This document shows positions 53,628 to 62,214 of a DNA stretch of 64,000 bases, piece by piece. Made by a program: the position numbers and the translations under genes. Position 1 is the stretch's first letter; each line of letters starts with the position of its first letter. The notes below the pieces were generated by a model. The model was given only the letters and a program-made list of their open reading frames with translations, did no database searches and had not been told where the DNA came from. Source of the DNA: JALEFZ01 sp039820545 (GTDB taxonomy: Bacteria > Bacteroidota > Bacteroidia > J057); assembly GCA_039820545.1 (NCBI GenBank), contig JBCBPW010000026.1, positions 1 through 64,000 on the forward strand. Direction: 5' to 3'.

Positions 53628-53655
53628 AATATTTTATGGCATCACGATCCAGATG

Positions 53656-54357
53656 TCAGGCAGTTGCCATTTCTGCTTTGAGTCCTGGAACATTGCGAAT
53701 GATGATACGCTTCCGATCAAAATCAATGAGGCCTTCTTCTCTCAACTCGTTTAGCACCGTCGTCACGGTCTGTCGAGAAGTCCCCGTGAAGGAAGCGATC
53801 TCTTGATGCGTCAGATAATTTCTAAGCTGGACTGCACCATCTGCAAGCTTACGGCCGTAGCGGTTGGCTTGGTCCATGATATATTCTGCGATGCGTGTAC
53901 GGGCATCTTTGAATAAGAGAGAGGCGAGACGCTTTTGGGTATAAATAATACGATCCCCCATGAGCTTGTGCAGGAAGTTTTTGAAGCCATTGACCTCTTT
54001 CATCAATGAGGTAACTTCATTTCGCTCTAACACACATACTTCTGTCTTTTCCATGGCTTGGGCGAACTCTGTCCGTTTGTCAGCTCCATAGATGGCAAGC
54101 TCGCCGAAGATCTCCCCTGGATGTAAGACCGCTTGAATCAATTCTTCTCCTTCGGGTGTGTAGCTGCCGACTTTTACTGCACCTGAGTCAATGAAAAATA
54201 CATGCTCGGCTGTATCATCGTTGAAGTAGATGAATTCGTTTTTCTTATATGTTCGCTTGGGATGGCGCTTATATCTTTCAGCTCCTTTGTTGATGGGGCA
54301 AAAGTATTCGAAGAGATTGACTTCTTCCAGATACCAAATATTGCTCGCATCTTTCAT
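53656..54357 (-). CDS. Crp/Fnr-family transcriptional regulator
   Basis: A 233-residue regulator. The N-terminal cNMP-type sensor domain has GEIFGELAIYG and FFIDSGAVKVGSY. The C-terminal winged helix has LTHQEIASFTGTSRQTVTTVLNELREEGLI (recognition helix around TSRQTVTTV). There is no Cys cluster, so it is not an oxygen-type Fnr. A ligand is unknown: the PEGEELI segment lacks a clear Arg for cAMP phosphate. It is a single-gene unit between the DUF885 lipoprotein and NhaC genes and has its own terminator. Confidence 0.9.
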   Translation of the reverse strand: MKDASNIWYLEEVNLFEYFCPINKGAERYKRHPKRTYKKNEFIYFNDDTAEHVFFIDSGAVKVGSYTPEGEELIQAVLHPGEIFGELAIYGADKRTEFAQAMEKTEVCVLERNEVTSLMKEVNGFKNFLHKLMGDRIIYTQKRLASLLFKDARTRIAEYIMDQANRYGRKLADGAVQLRNYLTHQEIASFTGTSRQTVTTVLNELREEGLIDFDRKRIIIRNVPGLKAEMATA

Positions 54358-54551
54358 ATTTACCAGTCTTTTTAGTTAGCTCTCAAAATGTGGATTGGCA
54401 TTTGTATAGGTTGGTTCTTTGGTGTTATAACGAAGCTATATGCCAAAGGTTGAGCGGATTATGTTCTATTTATGCGAACATCCAAAATGTCATAGGAAAG
54501 ACCTTTTGATTCTCCGAAAGCCTGTAACTAGCGGACTTTTGTCCTGCGATT

Positions 54552-56597
54552 TTATGCACCCTTTGCCTTTTCTTCTACCCCCTCTGTTGTGTATTTTCCC
54601 CAGAATCGGATAATCCCATACAGGGCAGCGATCCCCAAGATCAAGCCCAGCCAAGTCGGCATGCCCAATGAGCTAGGAACCGTACCCACTCCGACAGCGA
54701 CTAACCCTACAACCAATGCATAAGGTAACTGTGTACGAACATGATCTATGTGATTACAGTCACACGCAAGCGAACTGAGGATCGTAGTATCTGAAATCGG
54801 AGAGCAGTGATCACCTAGTACAGAGCCTGCAAGAACACTGGCTACGACATTGAAGAAGATCGAAAGTGCTTCAGGTGTTTCTAGACCGTAGCCCAAACCG
54901 ATATTCCAGGTCAAAGGGATCATCAGTGGGTACAAAATGGCCATTGTTCCCCATGAGGAACCTGTAGCAAACGAAACCAAGGCGCCTAAGACAAAAGTGA
55001 TCAAAGGTAACCAGTAGGGAGCGATATTGGTTCCTACTAGATCTGTCAGCAAATCCGCAGTATGAATATCAGCTGTGACGCCTTGTAAACCCCAAGCAAG
55101 GGTAAGGATAATCAGCGCACTCATCATGACTTTAAATCCACTGACCATTGTTTCCATCGTTTCTCCAAGATTCATCAAACGCTGTCCCATCGTCATGATG
55201 ATACTGACGACTACGGCAGTCAATGAAGCCCACATCAGTGCTTTGTAGGAATCAGCATTTCCGATAGTCTTAGATAGCTTGGAAGGAAAGTTTTCTGCTG
55301 CTGTCCATATTTCTGCATCGTATCCTGTGTAGATAAGCCCGATTAAGACCCCTACTACGAGTACGACAATAGGGATGACGGCATTGAATGCTTTGGGTAC
55401 GATGCCTTCCTTGGGATCGAAGTGGCTCATCTCTGCATTTTTACTTTCGCTATCTGTACTATTAGCGACGGCTCCCGTGCTGCGCGCACGCTGCTCAGCT
55501 TTGAGCATAGGACCGAAGTCTTTGCCAGAAGCGATCAGTAGAAGGATGAAGACCAGGGTCAAAATCGGATAAAATGAATAACCAATAGACTGAAGAAATA
55601 TTTTATACGGACTCAAGTCCTCAGGAAAACCTGCCAAATGCGCCATGCCATCTTCTATATATCCAAGCTCAGCTGCAATCCAGGTAGAGATAAAGGCGAG
55701 TGCTGCAACAGGGGCAGCGGTAGAGTCAACGATATAGCTGAGTTTTTCACGAGATATTTTCAGCCTATCCGTGATCGGACGCATGGTATTTCCTACAACC
55801 AGAGAATTGGCATAATCGTCGAAGAAAATTACTACACCCAGTAGCCACGTAGCAAACTGCCCCGATTTGGCTGTCTTTGCGATTCGCGAAATACGAGTCA
55901 CGATCCCCAGCATCCCTCCATTACGCGAAATGATGGCCACCATCCCTCCGATCAGCATAGAAAATACAATGATAGATTGATGGTCAGGATCTGCCAAGGC
56001 AGAAAGCACATATGTATCTAGGGCAGTCAAAAAACCCTGAAAAATGCTCATGAGCGAACCCGAATCATAAAATCCGAGGATAATACTCCCTAGTACAATA
56101 CCCGAAAAAAGGGAAATCACGACCTCCTTAAAAACCAGGGCCAGAAGAATCGCCAATAACGGTGGAATCAAACTCATCCAGAGAGGAAAATTCACGATAA
56201 TCAAGGACACCTGCACAATCTCCTGATCTGGAATGACAAAAGAGTTGCTCTCCTTAATCGAATCTCCCGTCAACACAATCTCTCCTTTTCCGTTTTCTAA
56301 TCTTACAGGAATAAGGATACCATTGGCTAGAATATTAACTTCTGTATTGATATTGGGTTGATCTACTGCCTCGATATAGAAGGTGACGGTATGGCCCTTT
56401 CGGACAAGCGTCTTTTCTGACTTTATGGCTAATTGCGGGGAAGGGCTCGCGGGAGTAGTGACAGAGTCTATAGACGTATCCTGCTGGGTAGTATCCTGCC
56501 CTTGAAGCATAAGTGGATTCATACTCATCCACGTGAAGAGGAAGAGAAATAAAGACGTGGGGAGTACTTGATAAAAAATGGAAAAACGAATTTGCAT
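54552..56597 (-). CDS. NhaC-family Na+/H+ antiporter with an extracytoplasmic N-terminal domain
   Basis: About 680 residues. A signal-like helix (residues about 10-27, FYQVLPTSLFLFLFTWMSM) is followed by a 120-residue soluble beta-rich domain (SEKTLVRKGHTVTFYIE, EIVLTGDSI) with a two-strand Ig-like pattern. Then comes an NhaC-type antiporter with about 11 helices, the FDDYANSLVVGNTMRPITDRL region and a hydrophilic loop near the middle. It exchanges Na+ or other ions for protons at the inner membrane. The N-terminal domain should lie in the periplasm, which is not part of ordinary NhaC. Start chosen at 56597; a Met at 56693 is far upstream. Confidence 0.8.
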   Translation of the reverse strand: MQIRFSIFYQVLPTSLFLFLFTWMSMNPLMLQGQDTTQQDTSIDSVTTPASPSPQLAIKSEKTLVRKGHTVTFYIEAVDQPNINTEVNILANGILIPVRLENGKGEIVLTGDSIKESNSFVIPDQEIVQVSLIIVNFPLWMSLIPPLLAILLALVFKEVVISLFSGIVLGSIILGFYDSGSLMSIFQGFLTALDTYVLSALADPDHQSIIVFSMLIGGMVAIISRNGGMLGIVTRISRIAKTAKSGQFATWLLGVVIFFDDYANSLVVGNTMRPITDRLKISREKLSYIVDSTAAPVAALAFISTWIAAELGYIEDGMAHLAGFPEDLSPYKIFLQSIGYSFYPILTLVFILLLIASGKDFGPMLKAEQRARSTGAVANSTDSESKNAEMSHFDPKEGIVPKAFNAVIPIVVLVVGVLIGLIYTGYDAEIWTAAENFPSKLSKTIGNADSYKALMWASLTAVVVSIIMTMGQRLMNLGETMETMVSGFKVMMSALIILTLAWGLQGVTADIHTADLLTDLVGTNIAPYWLPLITFVLGALVSFATGSSWGTMAILYPLMIPLTWNIGLGYGLETPEALSIFFNVVASVLAGSVLGDHCSPISDTTILSSLACDCNHIDHVRTQLPYALVVGLVAVGVGTVPSSLGMPTWLGLILGIAALYGIIRFWGKYTTEGVEEKAKGA

Positions 56598-56771
56598 AGG
56601 GTCGGATTCGGACAGTAACTTATAACCAACGAAAATATAGGAAAATATTCCTATACCAAAGGGAACGACCCGCATCTTTCCCAAAAACCACATCCCCTTG
56701 ATTCAGCTTTTACACATGAACTTAGGGGAAATGAGAAAGGGAAGGGATCATTATCTCAGAAAGGATTACAT

Positions 56772-57965
56772 ATGAAATACAGTTTTTTGGTTTGGATGTG
56801 CATAGCGTGTTGGGTGGGGGTGTCTGCACAGCCTCAAACAGACAGTATACCTCAAGCTGTACATGTAGACAGTGTCAAGTGGGCAGCCAGGGTGCATCCT
56901 TTGGCTTTGGAAAATGATGAAGGATTTGTATCGTTTGAGCCGCTGGATACGGTCGTCTCAGATTATGCTTTTTTCTTTACAGGCGAAGTCCATCGAAAAA
57001 AGATTAATACCCAGCTTCAATTGAATTTTCTCTTGTATCTCCATCAGACAGCAGGTGTGAGGAATCTGATCATTGAAGGAGGATTTAGTTATGGGTATTT
57101 ACTCGATGTGTATGTACGTACGGGAAATGAAAAAATTCTGGATAAAGTAATGGCTGTAGCACCCATATGTCCAGGAAATATGCGGAAACTGTTTCAAAAT
57201 ATTCGTGAATACAATCAGAAATTATCCAAGTCCGAGCGTATTCGCATTATGGGAATCGACATCGAGCATGCACCTGAGCTGTCTTTACAGGTCCTTCATT
57301 CCTTCCTACCTAAAGAAGATCCTCCTAAGTCCCTCCGCAAGCGCATCAACCGCATCGTCAAAGCTCACAGATCAAAATTTCTGGATGAGGCCGACCTCAA
57401 AAATATGTTTCGAGATCTGTACGAAGATATGGAGAGGCGAGAGGAGCTTTACAGGATATATTGGGGACAGACGTTTCCGCTGGCTCGCCTGATTGTCGAA
57501 AATACCGTGCAGGGCTACGACTTCAATTGGGTTAATATGACATTTCGTACTGATGGCTGGAAAGATCGCGAGGAGCGTATGTACGATAATTTTTTGGTTG
57601 TTCAACCCTTCTTGAGAAAAGGTGCCTGCTATGGCCAGTTTGGCGCTTTCCATGCGCAGCTAGCTGAGGGCATCAGTTGGGATTTTCCTACCATTGCCCG
57701 AAAACTCAATCAGCGAAGCAACTCTCCCGTCCAGGGTAAAGTCATGGCGATCACACGTTATTTACGTGATTTTTCAAGTGAGTATGAGCGTTGGACAGAC
57801 AATACCGAGCTAAAGGATATGGTGCAGTTCATCGAAAAATCCTATCCCAATAGAGTAGTCCTTTGTCGTCTGGTAGGCTCTGATACCCCATTTAAAGAGA
57901 TGAGTAAAGCTTTTCAGTACATGATCTACATAGATGAGGACTTGGAGGAGATACAGTGTAGGTGA
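56772..57965 (+). CDS. Secreted EreA/ChaN-like protein
   Basis: A 397-residue protein with a signal peptide (to about residue 19). The pattern GEVH (Glu72, His74), followed by a helix and LIIEGGFSYGYLLDVYVRTGN (Glu102) and, later, YGQFGAFHAQL, matches the erythromycin esterase-like/ChaN-TraB superfamily. There the His and Glu residues form the catalytic site. The substrate is unknown; the signal peptide makes it periplasmic or exported, unlike EreA itself. The assignment rests on these motifs. Confidence 0.6.
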   Translation: MKYSFLVWMCIACWVGVSAQPQTDSIPQAVHVDSVKWAARVHPLALENDEGFVSFEPLDTVVSDYAFFFTGEVHRKKINTQLQLNFLLYLHQTAGVRNLIIEGGFSYGYLLDVYVRTGNEKILDKVMAVAPICPGNMRKLFQNIREYNQKLSKSERIRIMGIDIEHAPELSLQVLHSFLPKEDPPKSLRKRINRIVKAHRSKFLDEADLKNMFRDLYEDMERREELYRIYWGQTFPLARLIVENTVQGYDFNWVNMTFRTDGWKDREERMYDNFLVVQPFLRKGACYGQFGAFHAQLAEGISWDFPTIARKLNQRSNSPVQGKVMAITRYLRDFSSEYERWTDNTELKDMVQFIEKSYPNRVVLCRLVGSDTPFKEMSKAFQYMIYIDEDLEEIQCR

Positions 57966-58496
57966 TGCATCGTCTCTCACATGGTCTTCATTCTCACTAC
58001 CTCTTCGCGATAGAATCCCACTAGTCCGAATGCCATGAAAGTGGGTCCCAATCCACCTTACTATCGAAATAGAGATGGGATCTCACGATTGAGTCATGTT
58101 CATACCCCACCCTTGGTCTACCCTAAGTATTAGCTTATTTCGCTGTAGCTAAAGATAAGATATAAGATGCTGTTGGGACCTTACTCAATAACTGTAGTGT
58201 TTATTTCATAGTAAAATTGAGGCTTTTCAAAAGTTATGGGACAAAAAAAGAATGCGATTGTCTAGTTTATAATAGAAATATTTATCTATGGAATACTTGT
58301 CATGGTATGTAAATGCTTGATTTTCAGTATTCTCGAGACTGTTTATTTATCTATTAGTTTATTTCTTACTTACGAGACAGGATAAGATATAGAAACGGAC
58401 AGTTTCTCTAAAAAATGACACCTCTATCCTTTGGGATATTGTGACCTAACGAACTCGATATGTAATTCTCAATTTTTCAACATAACCATCTTAATC
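57966..58496 (+). other. Non-coding stretch before the fibre/metalloprotease pair
   Basis: AT-rich, no gene seen. It contains two short hairpins: AGAAAC/GTTTCT at 58391-58407 and TATCC/GGATA near 58424-58437. No convincing TAnnTTTG box was found. Confidence 0.55.
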
Positions 58497-59534
58497 ATGA
58501 AAAAAGTAATGTTGTTCCTAATTTTAGGAGCCTGCTTCGTATTGCCTTCAATGAGCCAAAGTACATGGAATAACAGCTCTATAGAGTCCAGAACAGGAGG
58601 GACGCTGTCTGTTGGTACACTCAATCAAGATCCTAACCGTACCATCAGCTTAGTCACGAATGGCACGACCGTAAATCCAACAGTACTGAAGTACGGCATC
58701 TATAACCGTGTAAGTGCCACAGGCAATGGGTCTCAGTATGGAGCATATCATTTAGTCGGCAATGGTACAGCAACTGGACAAAAATTTGGTGTTTACGCAC
58801 AAATCTTAGGTAGCCGAGCTACAGGAATCTATTCTTATGTATCATGCAACGAGCCTGACTGTTTTGCAGGTTATTTCAAAGGAAAATTATTGGTCAATGC
58901 GACGACAGCTCCCGATGTGGATGCTTTAGGCGTATGGTCATCGATTCAATCTTACTCTTTCCTTGTCAAGCGAGATGGACGCACCTTTGTCAATACGCTG
59001 AGATTAGGAGAATCCATAAATGTCAATGACCTGAATGGTACCCTCAGATATACGACAGCCAACGGCTTTGAAGGATACACAAATGGTAGTTGGGGACCCA
59101 TAGGAGGTGTATTCAATAGTGTATGGGATGAGATTGGGAGTGATATCGCCTATGATGGGGGAAATGTCTACATAGGAACTACACCAGGACAAGTTTCAAA
59201 TTCTGATAACTACAAGTTACTCGTTGACGGAAAAATCATTGCTGAAGAGGTAAGGGTACAGTTGAGTGGCAATTGGCCAGATTATGTCTTTGATGAAAAG
59301 TATGAAAGATTGGATTGGAAAGAATTGGCCAATTTTATCGATACAGAAAAGCATTTGCCAGGCGTACCATCTGAGTCAGAGGTACATGCTGCAGGTGGAG
59401 TCGATGTAGGAGAAATGGACCGTGTACTTTTGGAAAAAATAGAAGAGTTGACGCTGTACATGCTTGATCTCAAATCTGAAAATGAAGAACTAAAGAAGCG
59501 TATCCAATCACTAGAAAACACAGCAAAGAAATGA
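58497..59534 (+). CDS. Secreted fibre-like protein with a trimeric-type C-terminus
   Basis: About 345 residues from Met at 58497, with a signal peptide (MKKVMLFLILGACFVLPSMS). The middle is rich in Gly/Asn/Ser/Thr repeats (NRVSATGNGSQYGAYHLVGNGTATG) like phage tail fibres. The end is a conserved Bacteroidota module: YKLLVDGKIIAEEV, FIDTEKHLPGVPS, VGEMDRVLLEKIEEL, ending in a coiled coil. The S74 protease motif is not seen. It is likely a trimeric surface fibre or adhesin. Its stop overlaps the next gene by 4 bp (ATGA), so both are translated together. Confidence 0.7.
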   Translation: MKKVMLFLILGACFVLPSMSQSTWNNSSIESRTGGTLSVGTLNQDPNRTISLVTNGTTVNPTVLKYGIYNRVSATGNGSQYGAYHLVGNGTATGQKFGVYAQILGSRATGIYSYVSCNEPDCFAGYFKGKLLVNATTAPDVDALGVWSSIQSYSFLVKRDGRTFVNTLRLGESINVNDLNGTLRYTTANGFEGYTNGSWGPIGGVFNSVWDEIGSDIAYDGGNVYIGTTPGQVSNSDNYKLLVDGKIIAEEVRVQLSGNWPDYVFDEKYERLDWKELANFIDTEKHLPGVPSESEVHAAGGVDVGEMDRVLLEKIEELTLYMLDLKSENEELKKRIQSLENTAKK

Positions 59535-60931
59535 TCAATAATAGAAATATATGGCTGTATGGTCTGGTGGTGATTCTGCTTCTCTTTCTTTATCCACTGA
59601 AAGGACAATCTCAAAGTACGTGCAGCAATAATATTAACTGTCGTCCTCGTGTGTTGATCGCGATCGCACCAGGATGGGTTGGGAACCAAAGTAATGCAGC
59701 CCTGATTCAGCAAGCAGAAGCTATGATTAAAGGGTGCAATAGAATCATGGGCCAAAGTATTCACCCCTCTATTTTCGATAATGGTGGACAAGTAGGGATA
59801 GAGTATGGACTCACATTGGCAGGAGTAGAGGTACTCGATTCAGATCCTTATTTTGCCCCTAATAATAATCCATTTTGTTCTAACGCAACTCTAGTAGGTA
59901 CGCGCTTACTCTGTTTGATGAGAAATAATGAGATCCCTCAATTTGAAAACTTGATGGATCACTATCGAGCAGATGTGGGAGTCATTATCCGCCAGATGGA
60001 CTCAGGTGTATTGGGGCAGGCCGACCAGTCTGGATATAGCTTTTCACCATTTTTAGTTCTCCCTGTGATGGATGATAAGTTTTTTGCCCATGAATTAGGC
60101 CACGTATTGGGCTGCGTACATGGAAATTGTGGAGGTCTGAGTGGAATCGCGAGCAATACGTGTAATGGGAATGGACGTGGATTTAGGGGAAATGGATTTC
60201 GAACCATCATGTGCCAAGGAGGATCCACTATTGACTACTATTCGAATGACTGGGAATTTTATCAAAACGATCCTAGTAAACCCATGGGAAATAGTGGGAA
60301 CAACGGAAGTGATTGTGCATGTGTAGTGGCAACCAATACACCTGTGTTGGCCTGCTTTCAAAATCCCTTTGACATTAAGGCAGATGATCCAGACAATGAT
60401 GTCAATTTCGAACTGTACGCAGATCATCGCGTGCGGGAGAGCTACACGATCCAGCCTGATCCTGGCGTCACTTATTCTATTGAGCCAGATGCAAAATTTG
60501 TCATTCGAACAGGAGACTTTGTAGATCTCAAGCCTGGTTTTTGGGCAAAGGAAGAATCGAATTTTCGGGCAAGAGTCAAAGGCTGCTATCCAGCGGATCC
60601 CCGAGAAGAACCAGATGTCTTTAGGCTGAAGGAAATGGAAAACCCCCTGGAGGAAAAACTGGAAAGAGGATTAGTATTTGACTTTACAGCCCAGCCCAAT
60701 CCCTTTCAAAACACGATCCTACTGGAGCTAGAAATCTTCCAGGAAGAGGTTATATCTGTGCAGATCGTGAATCAATACGGTCAAATGATCGATCAGGTCA
60801 TGGAAGATATGTCACTTCCGATCGGTAGTATGAATCGGAAGATCAATACGCGTGATTGGGCCAGCGGGCTCTACATCATTCAAGTCGTCAGCAAGGATCA
60901 AGTAAAAGCCTTGAAGGTTTTGAAAGAATAA
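59531..60931 (+). CDS. Secreted metzincin-type protease with 3-coathanger stack-like and T9SS domains
   Basis: A 466-residue exported protein. After the signal segment (about 8-26), the zinc site HELGHVLGCVH (His187, Glu188, His191, His197) matches HExxHxxGxxH. A Met-turn-like TIMCQ (Met227) follows, with many Cys in between (Cys195, Cys200, Cys211, Cys228). Residues about 280-360 resemble the 3-coathanger stack domain (FVDLKPGFWAKEESNFRARVKGC). A T9SS sorting domain ends the protein (FTAQPNPFQNTILLEL to VLKE). It should be secreted by type IX secretion as a zinc protease. It overlaps the fibre gene by 4 bp. Confidence 0.88.
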   Translation: MINNRNIWLYGLVVILLLFLYPLKGQSQSTCSNNINCRPRVLIAIAPGWVGNQSNAALIQQAEAMIKGCNRIMGQSIHPSIFDNGGQVGIEYGLTLAGVEVLDSDPYFAPNNNPFCSNATLVGTRLLCLMRNNEIPQFENLMDHYRADVGVIIRQMDSGVLGQADQSGYSFSPFLVLPVMDDKFFAHELGHVLGCVHGNCGGLSGIASNTCNGNGRGFRGNGFRTIMCQGGSTIDYYSNDWEFYQNDPSKPMGNSGNNGSDCACVVATNTPVLACFQNPFDIKADDPDNDVNFELYADHRVRESYTIQPDPGVTYSIEPDAKFVIRTGDFVDLKPGFWAKEESNFRARVKGCYPADPREEPDVFRLKEMENPLEEKLERGLVFDFTAQPNPFQNTILLELEIFQEEVISVQIVNQYGQMIDQVMEDMSLPIGSMNRKINTRDWASGLYIIQVVSKDQVKALKVLKE

Positions 60932-60969
60932 ATCATGGTTCTGCACATATAGCTAGAAGTATGCAAAAT

Positions 60970-61003
60970 ATCCTCTTTCTCTCATAGAGAAAGGGGATGT
61001 TTG
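60970..61003. terminator. Hairpin between convergent genes
   Basis: ATCCTCTTTCTC (60970-60981) pairs with GAGAAAGGGGAT (60987-60998) with one wobble and a 5-nt loop. Short T-rich flanks on both strands. Confidence 0.65.
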
Positions 61004-62089
61004 TTATTCACTCAGCAAATCAAACTGAACTTTTGCCTTCTCTTCCCCATTGGCGATGATCCGTAAATAATGAACACCTGCGTAGTGCTTGCGTGTACTC
61101 ATCTGCCTGAAATCATGCATCCTGCTAAGATCAAAGCTCGTTGCCTTCTCAAAAGTGTTTTCGCTGATCTGAAATACCTTCGGATTGTGTTTTCCATTGG
61201 CCTTGAGGAAGTCTACGATGTACTCTAATCGTACTTTGCTGGGCTTCAAAATCTCTACATTACAGTGTATGGTTGCTTTATCTCCAATTTGTGGATAGGG
61301 TGGGTTCAACTTCAAGTCTCGGATGATCACATCCTTCGGATCACCAAAACCAAATATGCGAAGGGCACGTGTATTCCCTTTTTTCAAAAGTGTACGCAGC
61401 GCATGCTTGACGATCCAATCTGTCTCTTTCTGCTGGCCGATCCATTCCTCACCTACCTCCAATACACGATCGGGATGATCTTTAGAAATATCGTTGAGAT
61501 TATTGGCGACGCTACGACGTACATAGTCACTGGCATCAGCTTTGAGATTGTAGAGAATAGGCAAAATAGGCTCAGGATCTTGCTTGAAAATATTCAATGC
61601 TTTACCCCAAGGTAATCTGGGACGGCATCCTTCACTCGCTAGACGACGCACATGATGATTCTCGTGATGAGACCATACTTCCATTTGCGCCATCATTCGT
61701 TCGGGGTCTTGCAAGATGAAGGGCCGCACAGCAAACTCAGAACTGGAAAACTGCGTGAACCATTCTAAGGCAGGAATGACAACCTCCCAATCTTCATCCA
61801 GCCCATAAGTCTCTACATAATTGGGAAAAATCATCGCCAGGTACCCATCAAAGTGAGGGGCGACCTTTCCCAAGTAGTCCACGCCTTCTGCAAAAGAGAC
61901 GTCAAGGAACCGATGCATCATATCTGTGATGTGCTGGGTACGGGCTTTGAGTTCGAGCGTGGACCAAGGATCAGCTAGGACTGCCTCCTGAAATGCCTGT
62001 ACCTGAAAATCGGGTTTCGCATTTCGCAATTGATTAGCTAGATGCTGGATAAAGTCCAGATTATATAGATTTTTGAGTAGTTCTGCCAT
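61004..62089 (-). CDS. AlkC-type DNA glycosylase (HEAT-repeat, alkylation repair)
   Basis: A 361-residue protein built of HEAT-like repeats of the DNA alkylation repair family (AlkC/AlkD): EGCRPRLPWG and YVRRSVANNLNDISKDHPD are family segments. The last about 100 residues (KLNPPYPQIGDKATIHC, VRLEYIVDFLKANG) look like an Ig-like domain, as in AlkC, where such a domain contacts DNA. It removes 3-methyladenine-type lesions without base flipping, by family knowledge. Start chosen at 62089 (MAELLKNLYN); a Met at 62125 adds twelve residues. Confidence 0.85.
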   Translation of the reverse strand: MAELLKNLYNLDFIQHLANQLRNAKPDFQVQAFQEAVLADPWSTLELKARTQHITDMMHRFLDVSFAEGVDYLGKVAPHFDGYLAMIFPNYVETYGLDEDWEVVIPALEWFTQFSSSEFAVRPFILQDPERMMAQMEVWSHHENHHVRRLASEGCRPRLPWGKALNIFKQDPEPILPILYNLKADASDYVRRSVANNLNDISKDHPDRVLEVGEEWIGQQKETDWIVKHALRTLLKKGNTRALRIFGFGDPKDVIIRDLKLNPPYPQIGDKATIHCNVEILKPSKVRLEYIVDFLKANGKHNPKVFQISENTFEKATSFDLSRMHDFRQMSTRKHYAGVHYLRIIANGEEKAKVQFDLLSE

Positions 62090-62214
62090 GAGACCAGCGT
62101 CAGTATGTATAGAATAGTGGGGCAAGCTCGTAATAATATGAACACATCTCCATAAGTTCTAAATTCTCCTACATATATGTATCTTTCGTGGAGAAAAAAT
62201 AACTGAGAATTTTT

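Noticed and set aside
58497..59534. Prophage tail gene
   Set aside because: The protein has a signal peptide and no phage structural neighbours; a cell-surface fibre fits better.
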